Below are positions 1-8,530 of a DNA stretch of 64,000 bases, in pieces. This stretch comes from Streptomyces rapamycinicus NRRL 5491 (lineage in GTDB: Bacteria; Actinomycetota; Actinomycetes; Streptomycetales; Streptomycetaceae): the NCBI RefSeq assembly GCF_024298965.1, contig NZ_CP085193.1, positions 4,588,001-4,652,000 on the forward strand. Direction: 5' to 3'. The position numbers and the translations under genes are program-made. Each line of letters opens with the position of its first letter. Within the stretch, counting starts at the first letter, position 1. The notes beneath the pieces are model-generated. The model saw only the letters and a list, made by a program, of their open reading frames with translations, did not search any database and had not been told where the DNA came from.

Positions 1-328
1 GGAGGTGCGGCTGTCCGCCGGGATGTTGGACAGCAGGACGACCCGGGCGCGGTCCCGCAGGGTCCGCACGTAGGTGACCATGCGGTCGTCGACGCGGGAC
101 CAGCTGTCGATGTCGGTGAGCCGCAGCTCTTCGATCGTGTCGGCGTCGGCGGGGCGGGACAGCGCGTGCAGTACGTCGGTCCAGTACGCGGATGCGGCGT
201 GCCGGCCGGCGTCGTAGGGCGGGCGGTGGGTCCAGTAGGCCGTGGTGAAGGCGTCGGCGGAGGTGTGGCAGCGGGCGGCCATCTTCGAAGAGGTCGAAGA
301 GCACGATGCGGCGGCGGTCGGTGGTCAT
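1..328 (-). pseudogene. HAD-family hydrolase, frameshifted and cut by the window edge
   Basis: A normal start at 328 gives MTTDRRRIVLFDLFE, the usual beginning of a HAD hydrolase with the nucleophile DxF motif. The frame then runs into arginine/proline-rich nonsense. The family sequence resumes in another frame from about position 282 (MAARCHTSADAFTTAYW, later VVLLSNIPADS, which is HAD motif II) and stays open to the left edge. Relative to related proteins as I remember them, about ten residues between the first motif and the cap are missing, so an out-of-frame deletion is likely. The ATG at 282 could start a shorter protein without the catalytic Asp. It lies 35 bp downstream of the LLM oxidoreductase gene on the same strand. 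A sequencing error is possible, but it would not explain the missing residues. Confidence 0.6.
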
Positions 329-363
329 GAGGGTCGGTTCCCTTGGGTCTCGGGGCGTCGAGT

Positions 364-1350
364 TCAGTGCCGGTCGTGCAGTGCGCGGGCGAGGGAGTCG
401 AGGGCGGCCAGGGCGTCGGGGCCCGCAGGGGCGAGCACGACGCTGGTCGCCCCTGCGGCGTGGCGGGCGTCGATCGCCGCGCGGGCTTGGGCGGGGGTGC
501 CGGCGATGCTCAGCTGACGGACCCAGTCGGCGGGCATCGTCCGGGCGAAGTGCCGGGCGTCGGGGCTGGCGGCGCGGTGTGCGTGCAGTTCCTCGGCGAA
601 GGGCAGGGGGTCGATGTGCGCGGCCCACTGCGGCTCACCGACCGACTCCAGGGCGGCGCGGACACGGCTCAGGGCGGCTTCCTCGTCGTCGTCCACGGCT
701 GCGGCGTCGTAGACGACGGTCTCCCGAGGGTTCGCGGAGGCGCCCAGGTTGCGCAGGGAGGCGGTGATGTACGCGGGTGCGGCGGGCTCGGCCAGCAGGA
801 GCCCGTCGGCGACCTCGCCCGCGACTGCCTGCGACTTGGGGCCCCGGACGCCAAGGATCACCGGGGGGACGATGTCCGGGATCTCGGTGAGGACCACGCC
901 TTCGCAGCGGACGTACCGGCCGTTCTCGGGACCGGGCTCACCCGCGATGAGCAGGCGCAGCGCCCTCGCGTACTCCTTGATCAGCGTCAGAGGGCTTTCG
1001 GGCCAGGACCCGACCTGGCGCATCCAGCCGGGCATGCCGTGGCCGATCCCCGCGATGAGCCGGCCGGGGTGGAGCTGGGCGAGGGTGGCCAGTTCCATCG
1101 CGGCGAAGGCCGCATTGCGGGCGCCGGCGGGCATGATCCCGATCCCGACAGTGAGGTTCTTGGTGGAGGCCAGGACGGTGGCGGCCTGGGCGACACCACC
1201 GCGCCAGCCGAGGTCCTCCACCACCCAGACCTGGTCGAACCCCAGCTCCTCGGCGCGCCGGACATAAGGCAGCACCTCGCCGACGGGGAGATCGAGCGGC
1301 AGCATCACACCGACAGGGCCGCGGGCGGGGGGTGCGGGTGACTCGGACAT
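364..1350 (-). CDS. LLM-class flavin-dependent (F420/FMN) oxidoreductase
   Basis: This 328-residue protein has the bacterial luciferase-like monooxygenase fold. The N-terminal strand reads GVMLPLDLPVGEVLPYVRRAEELGFDQ up to WVVEDLGW. The middle carries TVGIGIMPAGARN and the LHPGRLIAGIGHG block typical of F420-binding LLM proteins. The C-terminal part holds a second substrate-side helix pair. Actinobacterial members usually use F420 or FMN to oxidise or reduce small molecules; the substrate cannot be read here. The start ATG at 1350 precedes MSESPAPPARGPVG. The gene heads a two-gene minus-strand unit with the broken HAD gene, behind hairpins at 1382-1404 and 1411-1450. Confidence 0.85.
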   Translation of the reverse strand: MSESPAPPARGPVGVMLPLDLPVGEVLPYVRRAEELGFDQVWVVEDLGWRGGVAQAATVLASTKNLTVGIGIMPAGARNAAFAAMELATLAQLHPGRLIAGIGHGMPGWMRQVGSWPESPLTLIKEYARALRLLIAGEPGPENGRYVRCEGVVLTEIPDIVPPVILGVRGPKSQAVAGEVADGLLLAEPAAPAYITASLRNLGASANPRETVVYDAAAVDDDEEAALSRVRAALESVGEPQWAAHIDPLPFAEELHAHRAASPDARHFARTMPADWVRQLSIAGTPAQARAAIDARHAAGATSVVLAPAGPDALAALDSLARALHDRH

Positions 1351-1381
1351 CTGGGGCTCCTTCGGTCGGCTGAGGGCGTTG

Positions 1382-1450
1382 CTCCCGGCCCTGGTGACCG
1401 GGAGAGGAGAGCTTGTGCGGCATGGTTGTCAGGGACCGTGCCGCACAAGC
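1382..1450 (-). terminator. Two consecutive perfect hairpins, terminator-like
   Basis: GCTTGTGCGGCA at 1411-1422 pairs perfectly with TGCCGCACAAGC at 1439-1450 around a 16-nt loop. CTCCCGG at 1382-1388 pairs with CCGGGAG at 1398-1404. They sit directly 3' of the MFS remnant and ahead of the LLM gene, so the larger one probably was the terminator of the MFS gene. There is no U-tract, which is common in Streptomyces. Confidence 0.65.
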
Positions 1451-1452
1451 GG

Positions 1453-1674
1453 TCAGTGGCTGCCGGCCGCCATCTCGGGGCGGCGGGCGCGGTCGGGTCC
1501 GGTGTGCAGGACGCCGGCGCTCACGGCGGTGGTCGCGCACAGCAGGGTCAGCAGGACGAAGGCGTGGTTGAGGGCGACGACGTGGGTCAGCCAGCCGATC
1601 ACGGCCGGGCCGGCGAGCATGCCGACGTAGCCGAGTCCGGCGACGCGGGAGACGTTGGCCCCGGCGGCGGAGGG
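1453..1674 (-). pseudogene. C-terminal remnant of an MFS transporter
   Basis: The minus strand encodes GANVSRVAGLGYVGMLAGPA, then VIGWLTHVVALNHAFVLLTL and a short basic tail ending at 1453. This is the last pair of membrane helices of a 12-helix major-facilitator exporter; the small-residue run with GYVGMLAGPA is characteristic of the later helices. Everything upstream is missing. The coding similarity stops at about 1674, where the opposite strand becomes an amino-acid permease. It is therefore a tail of about 70 codons left by a deletion or rearrangement. The hairpin at 1411-1450 is likely its original terminator. Confidence 0.7.
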
Positions 1675-3012
1675 GTCGGGCAGTTCCTGGTCGCGCTGGT
1701 CTTCGGCGAGGTCGTCTCGCAGTTCCCGCTCGCGGGCGGGCTCTACCAGTGGGTCAGACGGCTGTGGAACGGGCGATATGCCTGGTTCAACGCCTGGATC
1801 TACATCTGTACCATCACCATCGGCATCACCAGCACCGCACTCTTCAGCTCGGACTTCCTGGCCAGCCTCTTCGCCGGAACCGCCGACGCGCCCGGCATCA
1901 GCTCCACCCCCACCCAGCGCCTGTGGATCGCGATCGGCATGACCGTCGTCTGCCTGATCTGCAACTGCTTCGGCACCAGGACACTGGCTCTGATCTCGAA
2001 GATCGGACTTGCCGCGGAGCTGATCGGCATCGTTCTCGTGGGCCTCTACCTGCTGATCTTCGAACGGCACAACTCCTTCTCGATCTTCTTCCAGACCAGC
2101 AGCTCCAACCACGACAACTACCTCATAGCCTTCATCGCCGCCTCGCTCGTCGGGCTCTTCCTCTTCTACGGCTTCGAGGCATGCGGCGAGATCGCGGAGG
2201 AGGTCCCCAATCCCTCCCGCAGCATCCCGCGGGCCATGCAGCTGACCGTGGCCGTCGGCGGAGTGGCCGCGCTCTTCGCCTTCGTTGGTTATGCCCTCGC
2301 GGCTCCGGACCTCGCTTCGATCCTCTCGGGCAAGGACACCAACCCGATCCCCTCGATCCTCCAGAGCTCGCTCGGCAGCGTGGGCACGAAGGCGGTGCTC
2401 GCGGTCATCGTCACGTCCTTCATCGCGGGTGTGATGAGCCAGCAGGCCGCCGCGAGCCGGATCGTCTTCTCCTTCGCCCGCGACGACATGTTCCCGGGAT
2501 CCCGCGTCTTCTCGAAGATCTCCCGCAAGCGCCGCGTCCCCATGAACGCGTTGCTGGCCGTGAACGTCGTCCCGGTGCTGATCTTCGTGTTCGTCTACTT
2601 CTCGCCCGACTCCCTCACCAGGATCGTGTCGTTCCAGGTGCTGGCCGGATACGCGGCGTTCATGATGGTCGTACTGGCCGCGCTGCGGATGCGCCTGAAG
2701 GGCTGGCGTCCCGCCGGAGCCTGGAGCCTCGGCCGCTGGGGCTTCGTGGTCAACGTGGCGGCCCTGGTCTACGGCGTGCTCGGGATGGTTCTTCTCGCTC
2801 TGCCCACCGGCGGCTCGGGAACCTCGTTCGTGGACCAGTGGATCACACTCGTCGGTTTCCTCGTCGTCTCGGCCGTGGGTCTGGTGTATCTGCTGACCAT
2901 GAAGCCGGACCGCAAGTCGACCGCGCCGGAGGGCGACGCCATGGAGGTGGCCGAGCGCCTGCGCCGCCGCGCCGCGGCCCTTGAGAGCACGACCGGAGGG
3001 AACCCCGCATGA
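1675..3012 (+). pseudogene. APC-superfamily amino-acid permease lacking its N-terminus
   Basis: From 1675 the + strand reads VGQFLVALVFGEVVSQFPLAGGLYQW and continues through about ten hydrophobic segments to a charged C-terminal tail (EGDAMEVAERLRRRAAALE). GEVVSQFPLAGGLYQW is the TM2-loop signature of APC permeases. TM1 and the start of TM2, some 60 residues that normally form the substrate and ion site, are absent. No ATG or GTG in a sensible place opens the frame; the reading frame runs back into antisense MFS sequence as far as 1426. The 3' end is intact and overlaps the ThuA-like gene by ATGA. It was probably once the uptake gene of the ThuA/TPP-enzyme operon and is probably non-functional now. 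Confidence 0.65.
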
Positions 3013-3677
3013 CACGCGTCCTGTATCTGTACGGAGGCTGGCCGGGGCACAAGCCCTACCAGGTGGCCGAGGAGTGGGCCCTCCCGATCTTCCAAAACCT
3101 CGGATTCGACGTCGACGAGACCAACGACATCTTCTCGCTCGACGCCGACCTCACCGGCTACGACCTCATCGCGCTCAACTGGAACAACGCCCTGCTGTCC
3201 GAGGGGCTGACCGCCGCCCAGGAGTCGAACCTGCTGGGGGCGGTGGAGAGCGGCACCGGGATCGCCGCCTGGCACGGCGCGGCCGCCGCGTTCCGCACCA
3301 GCCTCAAGTACCACTGGCTGCTCGGCGGCAGCTTCCTCGAACACCCCGCGGGCGAAGGCGTGAAGTACCCCTACGAGATCACCGTCACGGACACCGGCCA
3401 CCCGATCACCGCCGGGGTGAAGGACTTCCGGGTCGCGTCGGAGCAGTACTACATGTCCGTCGACCCCAACAACCACGTCCTGGCCGAGTCCACCTTCACC
3501 GGCGAACACCTGCCGTGGCTGGAGGGAAAGACGGTCCCTCAGGCATGGACCCGCACCTGGGGCGAGGGCCGCGTCTTCTACAGCGCGGTCGGACACGACC
3601 TCGACGACCTCCAGAACCCGGACATCACCCGCCTGTGCACCCAGGGCTTCGCCTGGGCCGCCCGTCAGAACGCCTGA
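3009..3677 (+). CDS. ThuA-like domain protein
   Basis: This 222-residue protein has the class I glutamine-amidotransferase-like fold of the ThuA family. Visible markers are VLYLYGGWPGHKPYQVAEEW at the N-terminus, LIALNWNNALLS, the elbow GTGIAAWHGAAAAF, and the C-terminal TWGEGRVFYSAVGHDLDDL that typifies ThuA proteins. ThuA members are linked to trehalose or other sugar-derivative utilisation, but the catalytic Cys of amidotransferases is not conserved in them and the reaction is unclear. The ATG overlaps the permease stop by 4 bp and the TPP enzyme follows after 36 bp, so the three genes form one unit. It may be involved in catabolism of the compound once imported by the permease; this is inference. 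Confidence 0.8.
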   Translation: MTRVLYLYGGWPGHKPYQVAEEWALPIFQNLGFDVDETNDIFSLDADLTGYDLIALNWNNALLSEGLTAAQESNLLGAVESGTGIAAWHGAAAAFRTSLKYHWLLGGSFLEHPAGEGVKYPYEITVTDTGHPITAGVKDFRVASEQYYMSVDPNNHVLAESTFTGEHLPWLEGKTVPQAWTRTWGEGRVFYSAVGHDLDDLQNPDITRLCTQGFAWAARQNA

Positions 3678-3713
3678 TCCCACCGTCCGATCCGAGCTGA
3701 TTGGGAACACACC

Positions 3714-5501
3714 ATGCCTGTCCTCACCGGAGGCCAGATCGTCGCCCGGACCCTGCACAACTACGGGGTCGACGTCGTCGCCGGCATCCCCGGCCACGGC
3801 ATCTGGTCACTGACCGACGCCTTCCTGGACGACGAGTCCCAGATCCCCTTCATCCAGACCTTCCACGAGCAGAGCGCCGTCCACCTCGCCGACGGCTACT
3901 ACCGCGCCACCGGCCGCCCGCAGGCCGCGGTGACCTCCATCGGCGCCGGCGCGAGCAACACCGTCATCGGCATGGGCACCGCGTTCACGGACTCCACCAG
4001 TGTCCTCGTCGTCACGGGCGGCCCGCCGACCCATATGCGCGGCCACGGCCTGCTGCAGGAACTCGACCGCTACACGGCGAACGACTTCCCCAAGGTGGCC
4101 GAGGCCGTCAGCAAACGGCACTGGGTCGTCACCCGGGTCGAGGAGCTCCCCTTCGTCCTGCACCGTTGTTTCAACTCCATGCTGACCGGCCGCCCGGGCC
4201 CGGTGCACCTCGAAGTCCCCATGGACGTCCAGGCCGAGGCGGCGGACGTGCAGCTGCACGACCTGGAGCGGCGCATCCCGGTCGGCCGCCAGCACCCCGA
4301 CCCGGAAGCCGTGGAGCGTGCGGTCGACGTACTCCGCGCGGCCACCCGGCCGGTCATCGTGGTCGGCGGCGGTGCGATCACGTCCGAGGCGTCCGACCAG
4401 GTCCTCGCGCTCGCCGAGCGGTGGCAGATCCCGGTCGTCACCACGTGGAACGGCAAGAGCGCCTTCCCCGAGGACCACGAGCTGTTCGCCGGCAGTGTCG
4501 GCCAGACCGGCACGATGACCGGCAACGCGATCGCCGGCTCCGCCGACGTCGTCATCTCCGTCGGCTGCCGCTTCACCGACTGGTCCGCCTCCAGCTACGC
4601 CAAGGGCATCAGCTTCTCCATCCCGCCCGCGAAGCTCATCCACATCGACATCGACCCGCACGAGATCGGCAAGAACTACCCCGCCGAAGTGGGCATCGTC
4701 GCGGACGCGCAGCGAGCCGTGGCAGCCATCGTCGACTCCCTCCCCGGCAAGGGCGTAGACCGCTCCGAGTACCTCGCCGAACTCGCAAGCCTCAAGCAGG
4801 ACTGGGAGGAGAAGCTCGCCGGCCGCCGTGACAGCGACCGCTTCCCGTTCACCTCGCAGCGCCCGGTCGGCGCCCTGCGCTCCGTGCTCCCGCGCGACGC
4901 GATCATCGTCGCCGGGTCGGGCAACACCCAGGGGGCGGTCAAGCAGACCTTCCCCGTCTACTCGCCGCGCACCCACCTCACCTCCGGCGGCTTCTCCTCC
5001 ATGGGCTGGGCCATCCCGGCGGCCATCGGCGCCAAACTCGCCCGACCGGACAGCCCGGTCGTGTGTGTCCTCGGCGACGGCGACTTCCTCATGACCTCCC
5101 AGGAGATCGCCCTGAGCGTCACCGCCGGCGCACCGGTGATCTTCGTCGTCCAGAACAACGCGGGCTACATGTCGATCCGCGGTGGCCAGCGCAAGCAGAC
5201 CTCGCGCCACATCGGCACCGAGTTCTCCCACCCCGACGGCTCGCCGTACAGCCCCGACTTCGCGGCCATGGGCCGGGCCTTCGGCATCGAGTCGTGGAAG
5301 GTCGACGACGCCGCGTCCCTGGAGCCGACCCTGCGCAAGGCGGTCCAGTCCGGGGCACCCGCCGTGATCGAGGTTCCCACGGACCGCGACGCCGCGGGCC
5401 CCTGGGTGCCCGGCTGGTGGGACTTCCCGATCCCGGCGTACATCACCGACGAGCGCCAGGACGAGTACCACCGCACCCGGGCCACCGAACAGCACCTCTG
5501 A
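3714..5501 (+). CDS. Thiamine-diphosphate-dependent enzyme, acetolactate synthase-like
   Basis: The 595-residue protein has the three-domain layout of the acetolactate synthase/benzoylformate decarboxylase family. The PYR domain carries the catalytic Glu (E52 in FHEQSAVHLADGYYRATG). A central Rossmann domain spans about residues 190-350 (RPVIVVGGGAITSEAS). The PP domain holds the ThDP motif GDGDFLMTSQEIALS, ending at QNNAGY (from about residue 454). No regulatory small subunit is nearby, so a catabolic decarboxylase, lyase or carboligase role is more likely than branched-chain amino-acid synthesis. It is the third gene of the permease-ThuA unit and ends just before a strong hairpin. The substrate is unknown. 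Confidence 0.85.
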   Translation: MPVLTGGQIVARTLHNYGVDVVAGIPGHGIWSLTDAFLDDESQIPFIQTFHEQSAVHLADGYYRATGRPQAAVTSIGAGASNTVIGMGTAFTDSTSVLVVTGGPPTHMRGHGLLQELDRYTANDFPKVAEAVSKRHWVVTRVEELPFVLHRCFNSMLTGRPGPVHLEVPMDVQAEAADVQLHDLERRIPVGRQHPDPEAVERAVDVLRAATRPVIVVGGGAITSEASDQVLALAERWQIPVVTTWNGKSAFPEDHELFAGSVGQTGTMTGNAIAGSADVVISVGCRFTDWSASSYAKGISFSIPPAKLIHIDIDPHEIGKNYPAEVGIVADAQRAVAAIVDSLPGKGVDRSEYLAELASLKQDWEEKLAGRRDSDRFPFTSQRPVGALRSVLPRDAIIVAGSGNTQGAVKQTFPVYSPRTHLTSGGFSSMGWAIPAAIGAKLARPDSPVVCVLGDGDFLMTSQEIALSVTAGAPVIFVVQNNAGYMSIRGGQRKQTSRHIGTEFSHPDGSPYSPDFAAMGRAFGIESWKVDDAASLEPTLRKAVQSGAPAVIEVPTDRDAAGPWVPGWWDFPIPAYITDERQDEYHRTRATEQHL

Positions 5502-5525
5502 GACGGCGCCGCGCCCGCCATGGCC

Positions 5526-5570
5526 GACGACCGCCCGTGCAGCCGAGACCCGGCCGCACGGGCGGTCGTC
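5526..5570 (+). terminator. Hairpin terminator after the TPP enzyme
   Basis: GACGACCGCCCGTGC at 5526-5540 is exactly complementary to GCACGGGCGGTCGTC at 5556-5570, with a 15-nt loop. It begins 24 bp after the stop codon. A smaller hairpin, CGTGGA/TCCACG, follows at 5597-5612. Confidence 0.75.
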
Positions 5571-5949
5571 ATCGCGTCCGGGGTGCGGTGTGTCCGCGTG
5601 GACATCTCCACGGGCACCGGCCGCGTGACCGTCTGCAAGATGGAGCGGCACCAGTGCCACGCCTCGGGAACGAGGAATGGCGACGTCAGCCACGGGGACT
5701 GCGCGAATGAGGCAATCCACCAGCGTTGCCGCCCGGTGACGGCACCACTGCGGATGGAAGTCGCCATGGTGCCACGCCCCAAGGGGAGCACGACCATGCA
5801 CGATCCGAGGGATGCGCTCCTGCGTGACATCTCGGCAAAGGCAAGCATGCTCCTGGGGCAAGAGGCGGAGTCCGACGAAGAGCGTGTGCACCCCCTCAGC
5901 CCTCGACTATCCCTACATCTCGCGAGGCCGCGACCGGCTATGAGCCAGG
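5571..5949. other. Gene-free stretch between TPP enzyme and aminotransferase scrap
   Basis: I see no credible gene in about 380 bp. Open frames here have no recognisable family signature and are interrupted. Base composition is less GC-biased by codon position than in the flanking genes, as expected for decayed or intergenic DNA. Confidence 0.5.
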
Positions 5950-6156
5950 ATGGTCCTGACCGCCAAGGATCAGAGCGCCATCGCCGCGCTCGCCATCAAG
6001 CACGACCTGCTCGTCGTCACTGACGAGGTCGACGAGCGCCTTGTCTACGAGGGCTCACACCGCCCTATCGCGGCCCTGCCCGGAATGCGCGAGCGCACGG
6101 TCACCATCGGCTCGGCCGGCAAGACCTTCTTCTTCACCGGATGGAAGGTTGGCTGG
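5950..6156 (+). pseudogene. Internal fragment of a class I/II PLP aminotransferase
   Basis: About 69 codons read like the middle of a fold-type I aminotransferase. MVLTAKDQSAIAALA is followed by HDLLVVTDEVDERLVYEG, then GSAGKTFFFTGWKVGW, where the Lys of SAGK corresponds to the PLP Schiff-base lysine. Both ends are missing: a stop precedes at 5941 and similarity ends at 6156, just before the convergent helicase gene's stop. The usual Tyr of TDEVY is Asp. It is a clear remnant of a roughly 390-residue enzyme and probably marks one edge of the inserted island. Confidence 0.7.
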
Positions 6157-6173
6157 GACACAAGCCCTGCCCG

Positions 6174-8273
6174 TCATCGCTCCGCTGACGGTCGGTTCAC
6201 GCTGCCCAGCCACAGCACGTCACGCGCTCGGGTCATGGCCACGAAGAGCTGGCTGCGGGACAGCTCGTTGCGCTCGCGCCCCGTTTCGGAGACTTCCGCG
6301 TCGGGTGTGCGGGAGCCGTCCGGCATAGTTGCGTCGTGCTCTGGGAGGTAAACCCGCTTGAACTCCAGTCCCTTGGCCCGGCGATAGCTGCCGAGTTTGA
6401 CGGCGTCGACAGGGCGGCCGTCGTAGTGTTCCAGTAGGCATACCGGGATGCTCGCCCGTTCGAGAAGCCGCTGGTAGCGGCCGATGGCGCGCATGGAGGG
6501 GCAGAGCACCGCGGTGTCGGCGCGGGCTCCCGGTGGCAGGCTGTGCAGGGCCTCCAGAAGAGCTTGGTCGTGCTCGGATGGTGTCGGTTTCGAGACACGG
6601 ATCACGTGACCGTCGTGGTACGTGAGGTCGACGTCTCGGCGGCCCGGTGTGCGCAGCCCGTCAATGTCCTCGAATGAGTCCTCGGCGACGACGGCAAGCG
6701 CCGCGTCGAGGATCTCCTTGCTGTTGCGGTAGTTGATGTGCAGCACTTGTCCCCGGTCGCCGCGGATGTCGATGCCCGCGTCGGACAGGCGGAACCCTCC
6801 GGGGTAGACGGCTTGTTGACCGTCACCGACCAGCAGCAGCCCGTTGGGAGTGTCTCCGACGAGAGCATGCAGAAGGCGCACTCCGACCAGGGTCAAGTCC
6901 TGGACCTCGTCCACGACCACAGCCGCGTAGCGGTGCTGCCCCGTGCGGCGGAGGGCCTCTGCCAGGGCGAGGGAGAGGACATCGTTGAAGTCGTGCACGC
7001 CACGCTCGACACGAAGCGCCTCGTACGCCTCGTACAGAGCCCAGACGGCCTCCCGATGCGGGCGGCGCAGGCTCGCGCGACGGCGTCGGCGGGGCACCGT
7101 GGCGTACTCCTCGAAGGAGGTGATACCCCGCCCTTTTATGACGTGGTCGATCTCCTCCTTCCAGTAGCCCGGTGCCGGGTCGATCTCGGTCAGGCAGCTG
7201 TCGCGGCCGACGTTCTTCCAGGCGAGGCTGAAGGCGGTCTGGGCCCTTTCTCCGTGCAGCCGAACCGAGACGCCGCAGTCGCGCAGGAACTCCTGAGACC
7301 AGGAGTGCAGGCTGCGGAAGTCGATCCTGTCTGCCACGGCGGGAGACATGGCCTTGAGAAAGGTGGCCTGCACCCGTGGGAGATTGTTGGCGAACGTGAC
7401 GTACAGGATCCGGCCGGTGGTGCGCTGGGCGAGGTGGGCTGCGCGGTGCAGACCGACGACGGTCTTGCCAGTGCCCGCCGGGCCGCTGATCCGCGCGGGG
7501 CCGGCCCAGTTCCGGCGTACCAGGGCTACCTGATCGGGGTGGAGGAAGGTCATCCACTGCTCGATCGGGGCCCGCAGCGCTTCTTCCAGAGCTGCCTCAC
7601 GCAGCCCGTCGAGGTCGAACAGACCGTCGGACAGTTCTTCTTGAGGCGGTGCCTGCGGTGGAGGCGATATGGCCCGAGTCGCGAAGGCTCCCTCGTACTC
7701 AGGGAAGGCCCGATCCAGGTGGTCGGCGATGACGCGTACGGATTCGGGGCGCAATCGGTGACGCTCCGAGAGCAGGGCCGGTCCGACCTCATGCTCCCCC
7801 AGCAGCCGAACCCTGCCCAGTTCAGCATCGACTCGGTGCCCTGCGAAAACCATGAGGGGCTGGACCGCGACCGGGGACATGCCCAAGGACGCCACCGCCG
7901 ACTCGGCTACCTTCGTCACGGCAAGGAGCTTGGCCACATGCTCGTCGCGAGGCTCGCCGTCAACGCTGAGTCTTCCCTCTGAACACTCCGGTGCGGAGCG
8001 CCAGTTCTTCACATCGAGGACGAACGCCCCGCCAGGACCGACCAACAACATGTCCACATTGGCCATCCGCGTCCCCGGCCACCTGCGGTCCACCAGTAAC
8101 CGCCACCCGCGCGCGGTCAGGACCAGCAGCTGGGCCGCGACCCTGCGTTCGCCCTCACTTGCGGCTTCCCATCGGCGTGCTTGCTGCCGGGCCGCCTGCC
8201 ACTGCTCTCTCAGTAGCCGTTCCTGCCGTCGCGCCTCCTGCGCCCGCCGCGATGCCGATCCGCCAGCCGCCAT
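6174..8273 (-). CDS. NERD-domain UvrD/Rep-like DNA helicase
   Basis: The N-terminal region carries a nuclease-related (NERD) domain: VAAQLLVLTARGWRLLVD, then the catalytic-type strand VDMLLVGPGGAFVLDVKNW. A superfamily 1A helicase follows: Walker A ARISGPAGTGKTVVGLH, Walker B VVVDEVQDLTLVG, LLLVGDGQQAVYPGG, HINYRNSKEIL, AKGLEFKRVYLP and a C-terminal VAMTRARDVLWLG. The chosen ATG at 8273 follows a strong GGGGGAGGGG ribosome site, giving 699 residues; an upstream frame to 8390 lacks such a site. NERD-helicase fusions are common in phage-defence islands and presumably process foreign or damaged DNA. It is divergent from pglW, which also begins with a NERD domain, so a joint role is plausible but unproven. 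Confidence 0.85.
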   Translation of the reverse strand: MAAGGSASRRAQEARRQERLLREQWQAARQQARRWEAASEGERRVAAQLLVLTARGWRLLVDRRWPGTRMANVDMLLVGPGGAFVLDVKNWRSAPECSEGRLSVDGEPRDEHVAKLLAVTKVAESAVASLGMSPVAVQPLMVFAGHRVDAELGRVRLLGEHEVGPALLSERHRLRPESVRVIADHLDRAFPEYEGAFATRAISPPPQAPPQEELSDGLFDLDGLREAALEEALRAPIEQWMTFLHPDQVALVRRNWAGPARISGPAGTGKTVVGLHRAAHLAQRTTGRILYVTFANNLPRVQATFLKAMSPAVADRIDFRSLHSWSQEFLRDCGVSVRLHGERAQTAFSLAWKNVGRDSCLTEIDPAPGYWKEEIDHVIKGRGITSFEEYATVPRRRRRASLRRPHREAVWALYEAYEALRVERGVHDFNDVLSLALAEALRRTGQHRYAAVVVDEVQDLTLVGVRLLHALVGDTPNGLLLVGDGQQAVYPGGFRLSDAGIDIRGDRGQVLHINYRNSKEILDAALAVVAEDSFEDIDGLRTPGRRDVDLTYHDGHVIRVSKPTPSEHDQALLEALHSLPPGARADTAVLCPSMRAIGRYQRLLERASIPVCLLEHYDGRPVDAVKLGSYRRAKGLEFKRVYLPEHDATMPDGSRTPDAEVSETGRERNELSRSQLFVAMTRARDVLWLGSVNRPSAER

Positions 8274-8530
8274 ACCCCTCCCCCTCGTACGCAGAGTAGT
8301 GATCATAAAACGATCAGCGACGGCGGGACAGGGTGCACGGCTGACGAGGTTCGTCCCCGCCGAACGACTTCGGCCATGCGCTGCGATCACCGGATACGCG
8401 GAGCGGCGGCTGAGGCTTTTGCAGTCGGCGATCGAGCCGGCACACAGCCGCCAGAAGGGGCCTCCGGCTCCGCGCTTGACATCGCTAGGCTTGCCTCATT
8501 GCCGCGCCACCCATGACCGGAGGACTCCAC

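Noticed and set aside
8476..8504. TTGACA at 8476-8481 as the pglW promoter -35
   Set aside because: No acceptable -10 hexamer lies 16-19 bp downstream, so I do not list it as a promoter.
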